Assembly: GCA_033720735.1 (NCBI GenBank)
Contig: JAWWBX010000266.1
Coordinates: 1 to 6,197, forward strand
DNA length: 6,197 nt
Origin: B8-G4 sp033720735
GTDB lineage: Bacteria; Bacteroidota; Bacteroidia; Chitinophagales; Saprospiraceae
Direction: 5' to 3'
Below are positions 1 through 6,197 of the stretch, in pieces. A program made the position numbers and the translations under genes. Each line of letters starts with the position of its first letter. The first letter of the stretch is position 1. The notes under the pieces are model-generated. The model made no database searches. It saw only the letters and a list, made by a program, of their open reading frames with translations, and was not told the origin of the DNA.

Positions 1-1003
1 CGTCTACGGTAAGGGTGCCGTTGTCAACCCGCAGATCAGAGGCGATATCCACCAGGTATTGCGGAGAAGTCATACCGATGCCGATCTGGCCCAACGCATT
101 GATCGTCATGCGCGTGACGCCGTTGGTTTGCAGGAGCAACGGACCGTTTAGTTGATTACCGATGTAGGTGGCGCCCAGGCCAAACCCGAATGCAGCGGCC
201 AGATTTCCTCCCTGAACAAGTTTGAGTGTAGGAGCATCATGCTCAATCCGGATCTGGCCTCCTGCAACGTGCAGGCGATCTTGCGGGACGAAGTTTCCGA
301 TGCCCACATTGCCGTTGTTGGCGACCGACATGCGGATCACATCGTTGGTAAGCAGGTCAATATTCCCGGATTTCTTGTTCGATATCACAAGATTGTCAGC
401 GCCCGACTGGATGAACGTCGAAAACACCCCCCCTTGGTAGAAGTTGAGCTGTGGTAATACATTGTCGATGCGCACCCCCCCGGCGACATGCAGCTGTTCG
501 GCCGGAGTGGCCGTTCCGACTCCGACATTGCCGCTGTTTGAGTTGTAGATATCATCGGCGGCATCTGTCCAATGTCCGGTGATCAGATCCGGGTCAGTCC
601 AGCTCAGGTTGCCGGCGGCGTCAGTCGTGGCGACAAATCCATTGATCGCACCTGTGCGAAAACGGATCTGGCCCACTACGTCGAGGCGTGCCGTTGGGGA
701 CGAAGTGCCGATCCCGACATTCCCGGAGGAGTTGATCAACATGTGTGTACCCCCGTTGATATTGAAACCGATGCTGCCGACTTCGTGATTATGAAAGATC
801 AGGTTGTTGCTGAACTGCCCGATGGTGCTGCCGTGGGTTGCCCCCTGATAGAGCAGGATTGAAGGAACGGTATTCTCAATGCGCAGGTCACCGTTTTTGA
901 CGTGCAACAAATCTAGCGGATCGGCAACACCAATCCCGACATTTTGAGCTGACAACACTACACTACAGGTGACAGCGACAAGAAAGAAAATGAGTCGTTT
1001 CAT
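1..1003 (-). CDS. Secreted NVGIGT-repeat surface/fibre-like protein, 3' end beyond the window
   Basis: The frame is open for 334 codons from the ATG at 1003 down to position 2, with no stop, so the C-terminus lies outside. Residues 1-19 are a Sec signal peptide: MKR, a hydrophobic stretch, then LSA before Q20. The rest is built from a repeated unit with a G-N-V-G-I-G-T-x-x-P core followed by L-H/D-V, near residues 21, 95, 159, 232 and 306. Three units continue into a P-x-L-x-x-x-Q-G motif (near 47, 184 and 258). Residues 124-157 hold a different cassette (TTDAAGNLSW, then IYNSNSGNVG). Such repeats are common in large exported Bacteroidota proteins and resemble phage tail-fibre beta-structure. 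Full-length relatives often end in a T9SS sorting domain or an S74-type chaperone domain, neither of which can be seen here. The role is unknown; a surface or structural function is inference. The start is well supported by the signal peptide. Confidence 0.88.
   Translation of the reverse strand, partial: MKRLIFFLVAVTCSVVLSAQNVGIGVADPLDLLHVKNGDLRIENTVPSILLYQGATHGSTIGQFSNNLIFHNHEVGSIGFNINGGTHMLINSSGNVGIGTSSPTARLDVVGQIRFRTGAINGFVATTDAAGNLSWTDPDLITGHWTDAADDIYNSNSGNVGVGTATPAEQLHVAGGVRIDNVLPQLNFYQGGVFSTFIQSGADNLVISNKKSGNIDLLTNDVIRMSVANNGNVGIGNFVPQDRLHVAGGQIRIEHDAPTLKLVQGGNLAAAFGFGLGATYIGNQLNGPLLLQTNGVTRMTINALGQIGIGMTSPQYLVDIASDLRVDNGTLTVD
74..943 (-). repeat. Five degenerate protein-coding repeats (NVGIG units)
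   Basis: The N-V/I-G-I/V-G core is encoded at about 929-943, 707-721, 515-529, 296-310 and 74-88. Successive spacings are about 74, 64, 73 and 74 residues (222, 192, 219 and 222 bases). At DNA level each core shows on the plus strand as a variant of CCGACATT or CCGATCT. The 64-residue unit is also the one with a different internal cassette (TTDAAGNLSW), so the array is a mosaic of two unit types and not a uniform tandem repeat. Confidence 0.8.
427..481 (-). repeat. Two seven-base G tracts in the repeat-protein gene
   Basis: On the plus strand C7 runs occur at 427-433 and 475-481, each preceded by CA, giving the same nonamer CACCCCCCC twice. They lie 48 bases apart, so they occupy the same reading-frame phase, and both encode Gly-Gly-Val (residues 175-177 and 191-193). 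The reading frame is intact through both in this sequence. Tracts of this kind are possible slippage sites, but activity is inference. Confidence 0.7.
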
Positions 1004-1129
1004 GTTCGATGATTGAGCGTTCCTCACGAAATTAGGGGCATGCCGGATCGGAGGACAGTACCATTGTACAGTTGGTAGGGATGATCAATCAGTTCGCAGG
1101 GTTCATGGCATTCAGGTATCTTTAAGCCG
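1004..1129. promoter_or_regulatory. Divergent intergenic region with weak promoter-like matches
   Basis: These 126 bases separate the divergent starts at 1003 and 1130 and must hold the promoters for both directions. Compared with the Bacteroidota consensus TTG-N19-21-TAnnTTTG, the minus strand has TAATTTCG (1027-1034) preceded after 21 bases by CTG (1056-1058). The plus strand has TATCTTTA (1117-1124) preceded after 21 bases by TTC (1093-1095). Both are imperfect, and the plus-strand match is so close to the ATG that its transcript would be nearly leaderless. No strong Shine-Dalgarno sequence is seen at either start, which is usual for this phylum. Confidence 0.3.
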
Positions 1130-1567
1130 ATGAAAGACTTCTGCTTTCTGGCGTTGTTGTTCTTGAGCGGCGGGTTGCTGGCGCAACCCTCCGGGCCAGA
1201 AGAATTGCGCGCATTTACCCGGGTATATTTCGAGTCCAAAGCAGTGGCCGCGGCTGACGAGAAGTTGGTGATGCAGTTGATGACAGAGTATGAGGTTTCA
1301 CCGGAGCGCTACCGTGAGATGCTCGCAGGGATTGAAGGAAAGCGTACAACCCTGACAGACCGTGAGCAGGCCTTTGTTGCCGCCATTGAAAAGGAAAACA
1401 GGAAGATCGAGATCAGGAAAGACCGGCAACTCCGACGACTTTGCAAACATGCCGGCATCGCTTATGACCGCTACACCCAATTGCTGGGTCAGTACCACAG
1501 AGACATTGCGTTTCAGCGGTCATTGAAGCCGTATTTCGATGCCCATCTCAAGACCTTGCACCGATGA
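1130..1567 (+). CDS. Small exported helical protein with internal duplication, DUF4168-like
   Basis: This is a 145-residue protein. Residues 1-18 form a signal peptide (MKD, a Phe/Leu-rich core, LLA before Q19); Cys5 lies inside the hydrophobic core, so it is not a lipoprotein. The mature part is charged, predicted helical, and appears to contain the same motif twice. AF at 28-29 is followed 32 residues later by ERY at 59-61 and ML at 64-65. AF at 81-82 is followed 33 residues later by DRY at 113-115 and LL at 118-119. This two-fold pattern of a long helix, a V/I turn and x-RY-xx-hydrophobic resembles the DUF4168 family of small exported proteins, whose function is unknown; the match is made from memory of the pattern. 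Its stop overlaps the next gene's start (ATGA at 1564-1567), so the two are probably cotranscribed and translationally coupled. The basic C-terminus (HLKTLHR) has no sorting domain. Confidence 0.8.
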   Translation: MKDFCFLALLFLSGGLLAQPSGPEELRAFTRVYFESKAVAAADEKLVMQLMTEYEVSPERYREMLAGIEGKRTTLTDREQAFVAAIEKENRKIEIRKDRQLRRLCKHAGIAYDRYTQLLGQYHRDIAFQRSLKPYFDAHLKTLHR

Positions 1568-3096
1568 GAGTACAGGTGTTGATCATTATGTTCATGGCCA
1601 GCGCCATGACGACCTGGACGCAGCCGCTACCCAACCGCTATGTGGAGCAGGTCTTCCCCGGTTACACCGAGACCTCAGAGGTGCTGTTCAGCACCGGGGT
1701 GCCGGAACCCAATCCCGGCGGCGGATTTTATGAGTTTATCACGGGCTATCCGCTCAATGTCAATGAATGGGATACCGACCCGGTCAACCTCTACATGGAC
1801 ATTTTCGAACCAACCGGCGATACCCTGGCCAAGCGCCCTGCCATCATCATTTGTTTTGGAGGCGGGTTTTTGTCTGGCAGCAAGGACCACTGGAGCATCC
1901 GTCTGCTCGCCCAGGAGCTGGCGAAGCGCGGTTTCGTGACAGCCACCATCGACTACCGCCTGGGGATGAACGTCTTTGATGCCGACCTGGCTACCCGTGC
2001 CGTATACCGCGGACTGCAGGACGGAAGGTCAGCCGTGCGTTTCTTTCGCGCAGACGCCGCAGGAGCGAATCTGTACCGCGTCGATCCAGACCAAATCTAT
2101 ATCGGCGGGCATAGCTCCGGTGGCTTCATTGGTTTGCACAATGTGTATCTGGAGCATGAGTACGAGCGCCCGCTCTCGACCTATGCCTGGACCCAGGATG
2201 CCATCCCGATCCCCGATCTGGGCTGTCTTGATTGTGCCGGTAATAACCAGGCGTTCAGTGGTCATGCACAGGCGGTTTTCAACCTCGCCGGAGGACTGGG
2301 TATGACAACATTCATGGAATCGGCCAACGACGGACCAGTGGTGTTGTTTCACAGTGAAGATGATGATACCGTACCGTACGGTGCCGGTACACCCTTCGCA
2401 AGTATCATCTGGCTGGTGGTGGGGGCCGATCTGCCGGATGTCTGGGGGAGCCTGCCGATCTCGGTGCAGGCGGCGGTACTCGGGATTCCCTATCAGTTTT
2501 ACTCTTATACCGACCGGGGTCATGCCGTACATGAGGACGGGAGTTCGGCTCTCTACAGCGACATCGTTCCTGGTATTAGCGAATGGTTTGACCTGCAGTT
2601 TCTCAATCCGGAGGCACACCCCCTGCAGGGAGATTCGATCGTTTGCACCTACGCACTCAACAAAGTGTACTCAATTGCTCCTGGAGACGCGATCTATTTC
2701 GACTGGCAGGTGGAAGGCGGCACCTTTCTGTTGCAGTCCACGGCAATGCCTTTTGCGGTGGTGAGCTGGGACACGCTGGCGCCATCGCGCAGCATTTCGG
2801 TGACGCCATACAATGAGTTCGCTGCGCGAGGCGAGACACAGACCATCGATATCGACCTTGTCAGCTACGATGTCAATCAATGGCTCGGGGGCAGCGGAAG
2901 CTGGGCAGACCCGGCCAAATGGAGCCTGGGTCACGTTCCCCTGCCATGTCAGGACGTGGTGATCTTTAACGGCGGCGCACCGATCATCGTCGATATCCCC
3001 GACGGAACACTTGCCCGCGCCCGTGCCTTGTATGACTTTGGCAGCGTGATCCTGAATGTCGGTGTCGGTGCCGAACTCAGGCTTCTCATAGACTGA
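1564..3096 (+). CDS. Exported alpha/beta-hydrolase (carboxylesterase type) with C-terminal PKD-like and W-GGSG-W modules
   Basis: The 510-residue product begins with a signal peptide of about 20 residues, so it acts outside the cytoplasm. The hydrolase domain spans roughly 60-345. It has an oxyanion-type GGGF at 99-102, the nucleophile elbow GHSSG at 182-186 with Ser184, a likely acid Asp267 in HSEDDDTVPY, and a likely base His320 in RGHAVH. The complete triad predicts an active ester hydrolase; the substrate cannot be read from sequence. Residues 358-430 look like a PKD-type beta domain (D-S-I-V-C, FDWQVEGG, VVSW, ISVTPYN). Residues 438-510 form a second module (QWLGGSGSW, AKWSLGHVP, DVVIF, then a short beta pattern) seen near the ends of many secreted Bacteroidota proteins. 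No T9SS sorting domain follows; the protein stops at LRLLID. The start overlaps the upstream helical-protein gene by four bases. The Cys pair 221/224 may form a disulfide. Confidence 0.87.
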   Translation: MRVQVLIIMFMASAMTTWTQPLPNRYVEQVFPGYTETSEVLFSTGVPEPNPGGGFYEFITGYPLNVNEWDTDPVNLYMDIFEPTGDTLAKRPAIIICFGGGFLSGSKDHWSIRLLAQELAKRGFVTATIDYRLGMNVFDADLATRAVYRGLQDGRSAVRFFRADAAGANLYRVDPDQIYIGGHSSGGFIGLHNVYLEHEYERPLSTYAWTQDAIPIPDLGCLDCAGNNQAFSGHAQAVFNLAGGLGMTTFMESANDGPVVLFHSEDDDTVPYGAGTPFASIIWLVVGADLPDVWGSLPISVQAAVLGIPYQFYSYTDRGHAVHEDGSSALYSDIVPGISEWFDLQFLNPEAHPLQGDSIVCTYALNKVYSIAPGDAIYFDWQVEGGTFLLQSTAMPFAVVSWDTLAPSRSISVTPYNEFAARGETQTIDIDLVSYDVNQWLGGSGSWADPAKWSLGHVPLPCQDVVIFNGGAPIIVDIPDGTLARARALYDFGSVILNVGVGAELRLLID

Positions 3097-3109
3097 ACAA
3101 CTTCCTGAC
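3097..3109. other. Convergent gene junction, no terminator seen
   Basis: Only 13 bases separate the TGA of the esterase from the TAA of the SDR on the opposite strand. I see no hairpin with a U-run here. Any termination must rely on sequence inside the coding ends or on factor-dependent mechanisms. Confidence 0.5.
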
Positions 3110-3826
3110 TTATTTCTTCGGAGGCATGCTGGGCCGCACTTCGATCTTGCTGGGAAGCGTGCGCGGGTGCATCTTCAACAAGTCGACGACCATCTGACCG
3201 ATGTCTTCGGGTTGGATCTTCCAGGCATCAGCTTCGGATGGAACGCGATCATTGAAATAAGTCGCTACCGATCCCGGCATGATCGTGGTGGTCTTGACCC
3301 CGGCATGGCGCAGATCGAGCATGACGGCCTGGGTAAACCCGACCAATCCAAATTTGCTGGCATTGTAAGCCGCACCGCCAGCAAAGAAGTTGGTGCCTGC
3401 CAGACTGGCGATGGTGATGAGATAACCCTTGCTGTCGGTGAGTGCGGGGACACCGGCCTTGACTGAGTTAAAAACACCGGTAAGGTTGATGTCGATGACG
3501 TCTTGCCAGTCTTCTGGTGACATCTCCTGGATCGGTGCAAACTTGCCGATGCCGGCATTGGCGATGAGAACGTCCAGTTGTCCCCAGCGCGCAAGAATCT
3601 GTTGAACGGCGCGCTTTTCATCATCGAGATTGCGCACGTCGGAGCCGATGGCGAGTACCTGATGGCCGCTGGCGTCCAGACGCCGGGCCGCTTCAGCGGC
3701 TCTGGTCTCGCTCCTGCTGGAGATGGCGACACGCATCCCTTGTGCGAGCATGATTTCTGCAATCCCGTATCCGATGCCTTTGGAGCCGCCCGTAATGTAA
3801 GCGACCTTGTTCGTAAGTGGTTCCAT
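3110..3826 (-). CDS. Classical short-chain dehydrogenase/reductase (SDR), NAD(P)-dependent
   Basis: This is a 238-residue cytoplasmic oxidoreductase with a Rossmann fold. Numbered from the ATG at 3826, it has the cofactor-binding TGGSKGIG at 12-19, Ser-Ser-Arg at 36-38 after beta-2 (the Arg favours NADPH), Asp63-Val64, NAG at 90-92, catalytic Asn114 in IDINLTG, Ser141 in TIASLAG, and Tyr154/Lys158 in YNASK, followed by PG at 184-185. All four catalytic residues are present and the length is typical of the classical subfamily. The C-terminus (LPSKIEVRPSMPPKK) is common in generic SDRs annotated as 3-oxoacyl-ACP reductase-like; the substrate is not predictable. The frame extends upstream to a GTG at 3871, but the extra 15 residues precede the usual SDR N-terminus, so the ATG (MEPLTNKVAYITGG) is preferred. 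It is convergent with the esterase and divergent from the kinase, so it is probably a monocistronic unit. Confidence 0.93.
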   Translation of the reverse strand: MEPLTNKVAYITGGSKGIGYGIAEIMLAQGMRVAISSRSETRAAEAARRLDASGHQVLAIGSDVRNLDDEKRAVQQILARWGQLDVLIANAGIGKFAPIQEMSPEDWQDVIDINLTGVFNSVKAGVPALTDSKGYLITIASLAGTNFFAGGAAYNASKFGLVGFTQAVMLDLRHAGVKTTTIMPGSVATYFNDRVPSEADAWKIQPEDIGQMVVDLLKMHPRTLPSKIEVRPSMPPKK

Positions 3827-3961
3827 ATGATCCAGGTTCAAATCCAGAGTACTAACAGTGCTTGCTGCCACTTGTTGTCAGAGCGCACTTTACCCACCCA
3901 AAGTAACCGCAAACACACTGCCATTTGCACAAACTCGCAAAAAGCAGGTACTTGACCATCC
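3827..3961. promoter_or_regulatory. Divergent intergenic region between SDR and histidine kinase
   Basis: These 135 bases lie between the two divergent starts. For the SDR direction the minus strand carries TTACTTTG (complement of 3899-3906), one mismatch from the Bacteroidota -7 element TAnnTTTG. A TTG lies 23 bases upstream (complement of 3930-3932), somewhat wider than the usual spacing. For the kinase direction I see no convincing promoter. A weak AGGT at 3946-3949 sits about 12 bases before the ATG at 3962, and an in-frame TGA at 3953-3955 fixes the upstream limit of the kinase gene. Confidence 0.3.
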
Positions 3962-6197
3962 ATGCACATGCAAATGATCAGAGTGCACAGGACGATCACC
4001 TTCTGGTGGATACTCATGGCAATGCCTGCCGTGCTGCCTGGGCAGCTGCCGGATTTGAAGTACACCTATCTTCCTGAATTGCCTCAGCACGCCCGTAGTG
4101 CCTGCATCTTGCAGGACAGCAGGGGGATGGTCTGGATCGCCTATGAGGCGATCGGGAATCGCATTGTGGTCTTCGACGGTCAAACCAACCGGCAGATCTT
4201 GCCTAATACCGGGGATAGCACGACACTACAGGATGGCAACATTGAGGAGATCATCGAGGGACCCGATGGCAGATTGTGGATGGCGACAGTCAATCAGGGT
4301 CTGGCGATCTATGACCCAGGCACCGATAATTTTTCTTCGGTCAATGTCAGGGAAGGTGCCGGGTTGCAGTTCAATACGGTCAGGGATATTTGGTTTGACA
4401 CCAGCGGCGATCTCTGGATGGCCTGCCGGGGAGCCTTGGTCCGATATGATCCTGTTGCGCAGACATTCCAGACGCACCGCTTGTCCTTGGCTCACATGGA
4501 CTCGTTAGAGATTGTGGACGCTAATCGCATGCACCGAATCGAACAGGATCCGGTTCGATCGGAGGTCCTCTGGATCGGAACACTGGGAGGGTTGATCTCA
4601 TTTGATCAAACGACGGGTGCATTCCGGTTTCATCGTAGTCCATACACAAACGTGGTACGGCCAAACCGGGTGAAGGCGCAGCATTTGGTAATAGATATGA
4701 TCTTCCACAACGACAGTACGCTGATCCTCGGCACCTGGTCGGGTGGGGTTCAGATCTACCATACCCGCAGTGATGAATGGGAGCGTTATTTCGATCCGCG
4801 ACGGACACCTGAGTTCAATGTCTACTACGACATTGAATCCAAGGACGAAGACGAGATTTGGGTCAACAGCAACGTCGGGTTTGGAGTTTTCAACCTGGGC
4901 ACGCATGAGTTTTCGTACTACGACTCTGTTCCCATCCCGCACATCTACCCAGGAGGACGCTATGCCAATCAAATGCTGCAACTCAATCCAAGAGATCTGA
5001 TTGTCGTGGGAAGCAGTGGAGGTATCTTGGGCCATCTGGCCGGGGCCACGCCGGACGAAGAAGAACTCTATCCTCCGACGATCACCGCGATTGCGATCGA
5101 TGGCACACCGATCCGCCCCAGGAACCTGCGATTTCATCAACCCACTCTCACGATCGGTCGTGAGGGCAACACAGTGTCAATCCGCATTGTTGCGCCGCGG
5201 TTTTATCAGCCCGATTCCGTCTATTACAGATATCAATTGACCGGGGTAGACCGGACCTGGCGGACGAGTCGCGGCAGCGCCAATCTTTCGTACGACCTCG
5301 AAGGCGGGAGTTACGAGTTGTTGTACCAGGCCAGCCTGGATGGCGAGACCTGGGTTGATGGAGAGCCGTGGAGAATTGAAAAATTTGTGTCGTTTTGGGC
5401 ATCGCGGGAGTTGAAGTTCCTGATCCTGGCGGTGATCCTTGGTGGCATCATCCTGTATTTTTCTCTGGTATCACGACAACGCAGGAAGCGTGCAGAACTT
5501 GAGCGCTCCTATCAGCACCTGCTTGCCGAATCAGAGATGTCTGCCTTGCGTGCGCAGATGAATCCACATTTTATCTTCAACTCGCTCAACTCGATCAAGA
5601 TGCATGTCATGAAGCAGGACACGCAGGTTGCGAATCACTACCTGACACGTTTTTCACATCTGATGCGTCTCGTCCTGCGCAACAGCAAGTCAAAGCTCAT
5701 CACTCTTGCGGATGAGCTACAGGCCCTTGAGCTGTATATTGAGATAGAGAAACTGCGCTTTGATGACGGGTTTGACAGCCACATTTCAGTCGATGACGCC
5801 GTCGATCCCGAGGAGCTCTTCATTCCCCCGATGTTGGTGCAGCCCTATGTTGAGAATGCCATTTGGCATGGGCTCATGCACAAAAAGGAGCGGGGGAAGT
5901 TGCAGATTGATGTCCGTGTCGAACAGGACCAGTTGCACCTGTTGATCTCGGATGATGGTGTAGGGCGCCAGCACTCCGACCAGGCAGGAACCGCAGATCG
6001 CCTGCTGAAGAAGTCTTACGGCATGCGGATCACCGGTGACCGGATCGCCTTGATCAAGCAATCTCTGGGGATTGATGCGGCCGTCGAGGTGCATGACTTG
6101 GTTCATGATGACGGCAGTCCCGCGGGAACGCGTGTGGAGCTCACCCTCCCGGTCATAAGCCTGAAGCAGGCGCAACAATGGATTGAACCATCCGACA
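3962..6197 (+). CDS. LytS-type sensor histidine kinase with periplasmic propeller and Y_Y_Y domain, 3' end beyond the window
   Basis: The frame is open for 745 codons to the window edge. The first of three close in-frame ATGs (3962, 3968, 3974) is used; the true start could be any of them. Residues 1-28 form a signal peptide or anchor (TFWWILMAMPAVLPG). About seven regulator-propeller repeats follow (for example DGRLWMATVNQGLAIYDP near 102-119, GDLWMA near 149-154, VLWIGTLGGLISFD near 202-215). A Y_Y_Y domain covers about 405-480 (YYRYQLTGVDRTW, GGSYELLYQAS), then a membrane helix at about 484-504 and a short coiled coil at 505-533. The His_kinase domain has the acceptor His536 in MNPHFIFNSLNS; the ATPase part has Asn632 in QPYVENAIWHG, DDGVGR at 664-669 and YGMRITGDRI near 686-695. 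All catalytic motifs are intact. The family senses an extracellular ligand and usually phosphorylates a LytTR response regulator; such a partner would be expected just downstream, outside the window. Confidence 0.93.
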   Translation, partial: MHMQMIRVHRTITFWWILMAMPAVLPGQLPDLKYTYLPELPQHARSACILQDSRGMVWIAYEAIGNRIVVFDGQTNRQILPNTGDSTTLQDGNIEEIIEGPDGRLWMATVNQGLAIYDPGTDNFSSVNVREGAGLQFNTVRDIWFDTSGDLWMACRGALVRYDPVAQTFQTHRLSLAHMDSLEIVDANRMHRIEQDPVRSEVLWIGTLGGLISFDQTTGAFRFHRSPYTNVVRPNRVKAQHLVIDMIFHNDSTLILGTWSGGVQIYHTRSDEWERYFDPRRTPEFNVYYDIESKDEDEIWVNSNVGFGVFNLGTHEFSYYDSVPIPHIYPGGRYANQMLQLNPRDLIVVGSSGGILGHLAGATPDEEELYPPTITAIAIDGTPIRPRNLRFHQPTLTIGREGNTVSIRIVAPRFYQPDSVYYRYQLTGVDRTWRTSRGSANLSYDLEGGSYELLYQASLDGETWVDGEPWRIEKFVSFWASRELKFLILAVILGGIILYFSLVSRQRRKRAELERSYQHLLAESEMSALRAQMNPHFIFNSLNSIKMHVMKQDTQVANHYLTRFSHLMRLVLRNSKSKLITLADELQALELYIEIEKLRFDDGFDSHISVDDAVDPEELFIPPMLVQPYVENAIWHGLMHKKERGKLQIDVRVEQDQLHLLISDDGVGRQHSDQAGTADRLLKKSYGMRITGDRIALIKQSLGIDAAVEVHDLVHDDGSPAGTRVELTLPVISLKQAQQWIEPSD

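Noticed and set aside
152..862. Plus-strand open frames of 96-101 codons at 152-457 and 572-862
   Set aside because: They are opposite the minus-strand repeat protein, whose frame is continuous, has a signal peptide and contains clear repeats. Their apparent similarity comes from the underlying repeats.
1061..1075. Imperfect inverted repeat around TGTACA in the divergent intergenic region
   Set aside because: The half-sites match only with a one-base offset (CCAT versus GTTGG arms), too weak to call an operator without comparative data.
2373..2382. Perfect ten-base palindrome ACCGTACGGT
   Set aside because: It sits inside the esterase coding sequence at the catalytic Asp region (DDTVPYG), where the codons explain it. 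There is no second copy or regulatory context.
2029..2619. Minus-strand open frame of 196 codons opposite the esterase gene
   Set aside because: It lies wholly within the well-supported hydrolase coding frame, shows no recognisable domain, and its composition is that of an antisense shadow.
3265..3762. Second minus-strand open frame of 165 codons inside the SDR gene
   Set aside because: It is a shifted-frame shadow of the SDR, whose own frame carries all catalytic motifs.
3832..3846. tRNA T-arm-like sequence (GGTTCAAATCC)
   Set aside because: Only three of five flanking stem pairs form, and no acceptor, D or anticodon arm can be placed around it. It is probably chance.
4598..5140. Minus-strand open frame of 180 codons opposite the kinase propeller
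   Set aside because: It overlaps the kinase sensor frame completely and has no domain or start context; the plus-strand frame has clear propeller motifs.
1..6197. CRISPR arrays, insertion sequences, integrases, toxin-antitoxin or defence genes
   Set aside because: I saw no spaced short direct repeats, transposase motifs, terminal inverted repeats or defence-associated domains on either strand.

Overview
The window looks like an ordinary chromosomal stretch from a member of the Bacteroidota. The evidence is a secreted protein built from NVGIGT..P...LHV repeats, secreted proteins with PKD-like and W-GGSG-W type C-terminal modules, and a LytS-type histidine kinase with a periplasmic propeller plus Y_Y_Y sensor. 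Base composition looks moderately GC-rich (by eye around the mid-50s percent), which would fit a Saprospiria/Lewinella-like lineage better than a low-GC Flavobacterium. That placement is inference.

Layout: (1) 1-1003, minus strand, is a secreted repeat protein that runs off the left edge. (2) 1004-1129 is a divergent intergenic region with only weak promoter-like matches. (3) 1130-1567 and 1564-3096, plus strand, form a two-gene unit overlapping by ATGA. They encode a small exported helical protein with an internal duplication (DUF4168-like) and an exported alpha/beta-hydrolase (carboxylesterase type) with two extra C-terminal beta modules. (4) 3110-3826, minus strand, is a classical short-chain dehydrogenase, convergent with the esterase across 13 bp. 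(5) 3827-3961 is a second divergent intergenic region. (6) 3962-6197, plus strand, is a membrane histidine kinase that runs off the right edge.

Only the overlapping pair (2)-(3) shows operon-like coupling. Four of the five products carry export signals, so the region serves mostly envelope or extracellular functions, and the SDR is a cytoplasmic enzyme set between them. The two longest genes, the repeat protein and the kinase, have no stop (or C-terminus) inside the window.

I found no clear novel defence, mobile or RNA-based system, no CRISPR array, no transposase and no RNA gene. The points most worth a second look are two identical seven-G tracts inside the repeat protein, the duplicated helical protein coupled to the esterase, the lack of a recognisable sorting domain on the esterase, and the short one-propeller form of the sensor kinase.
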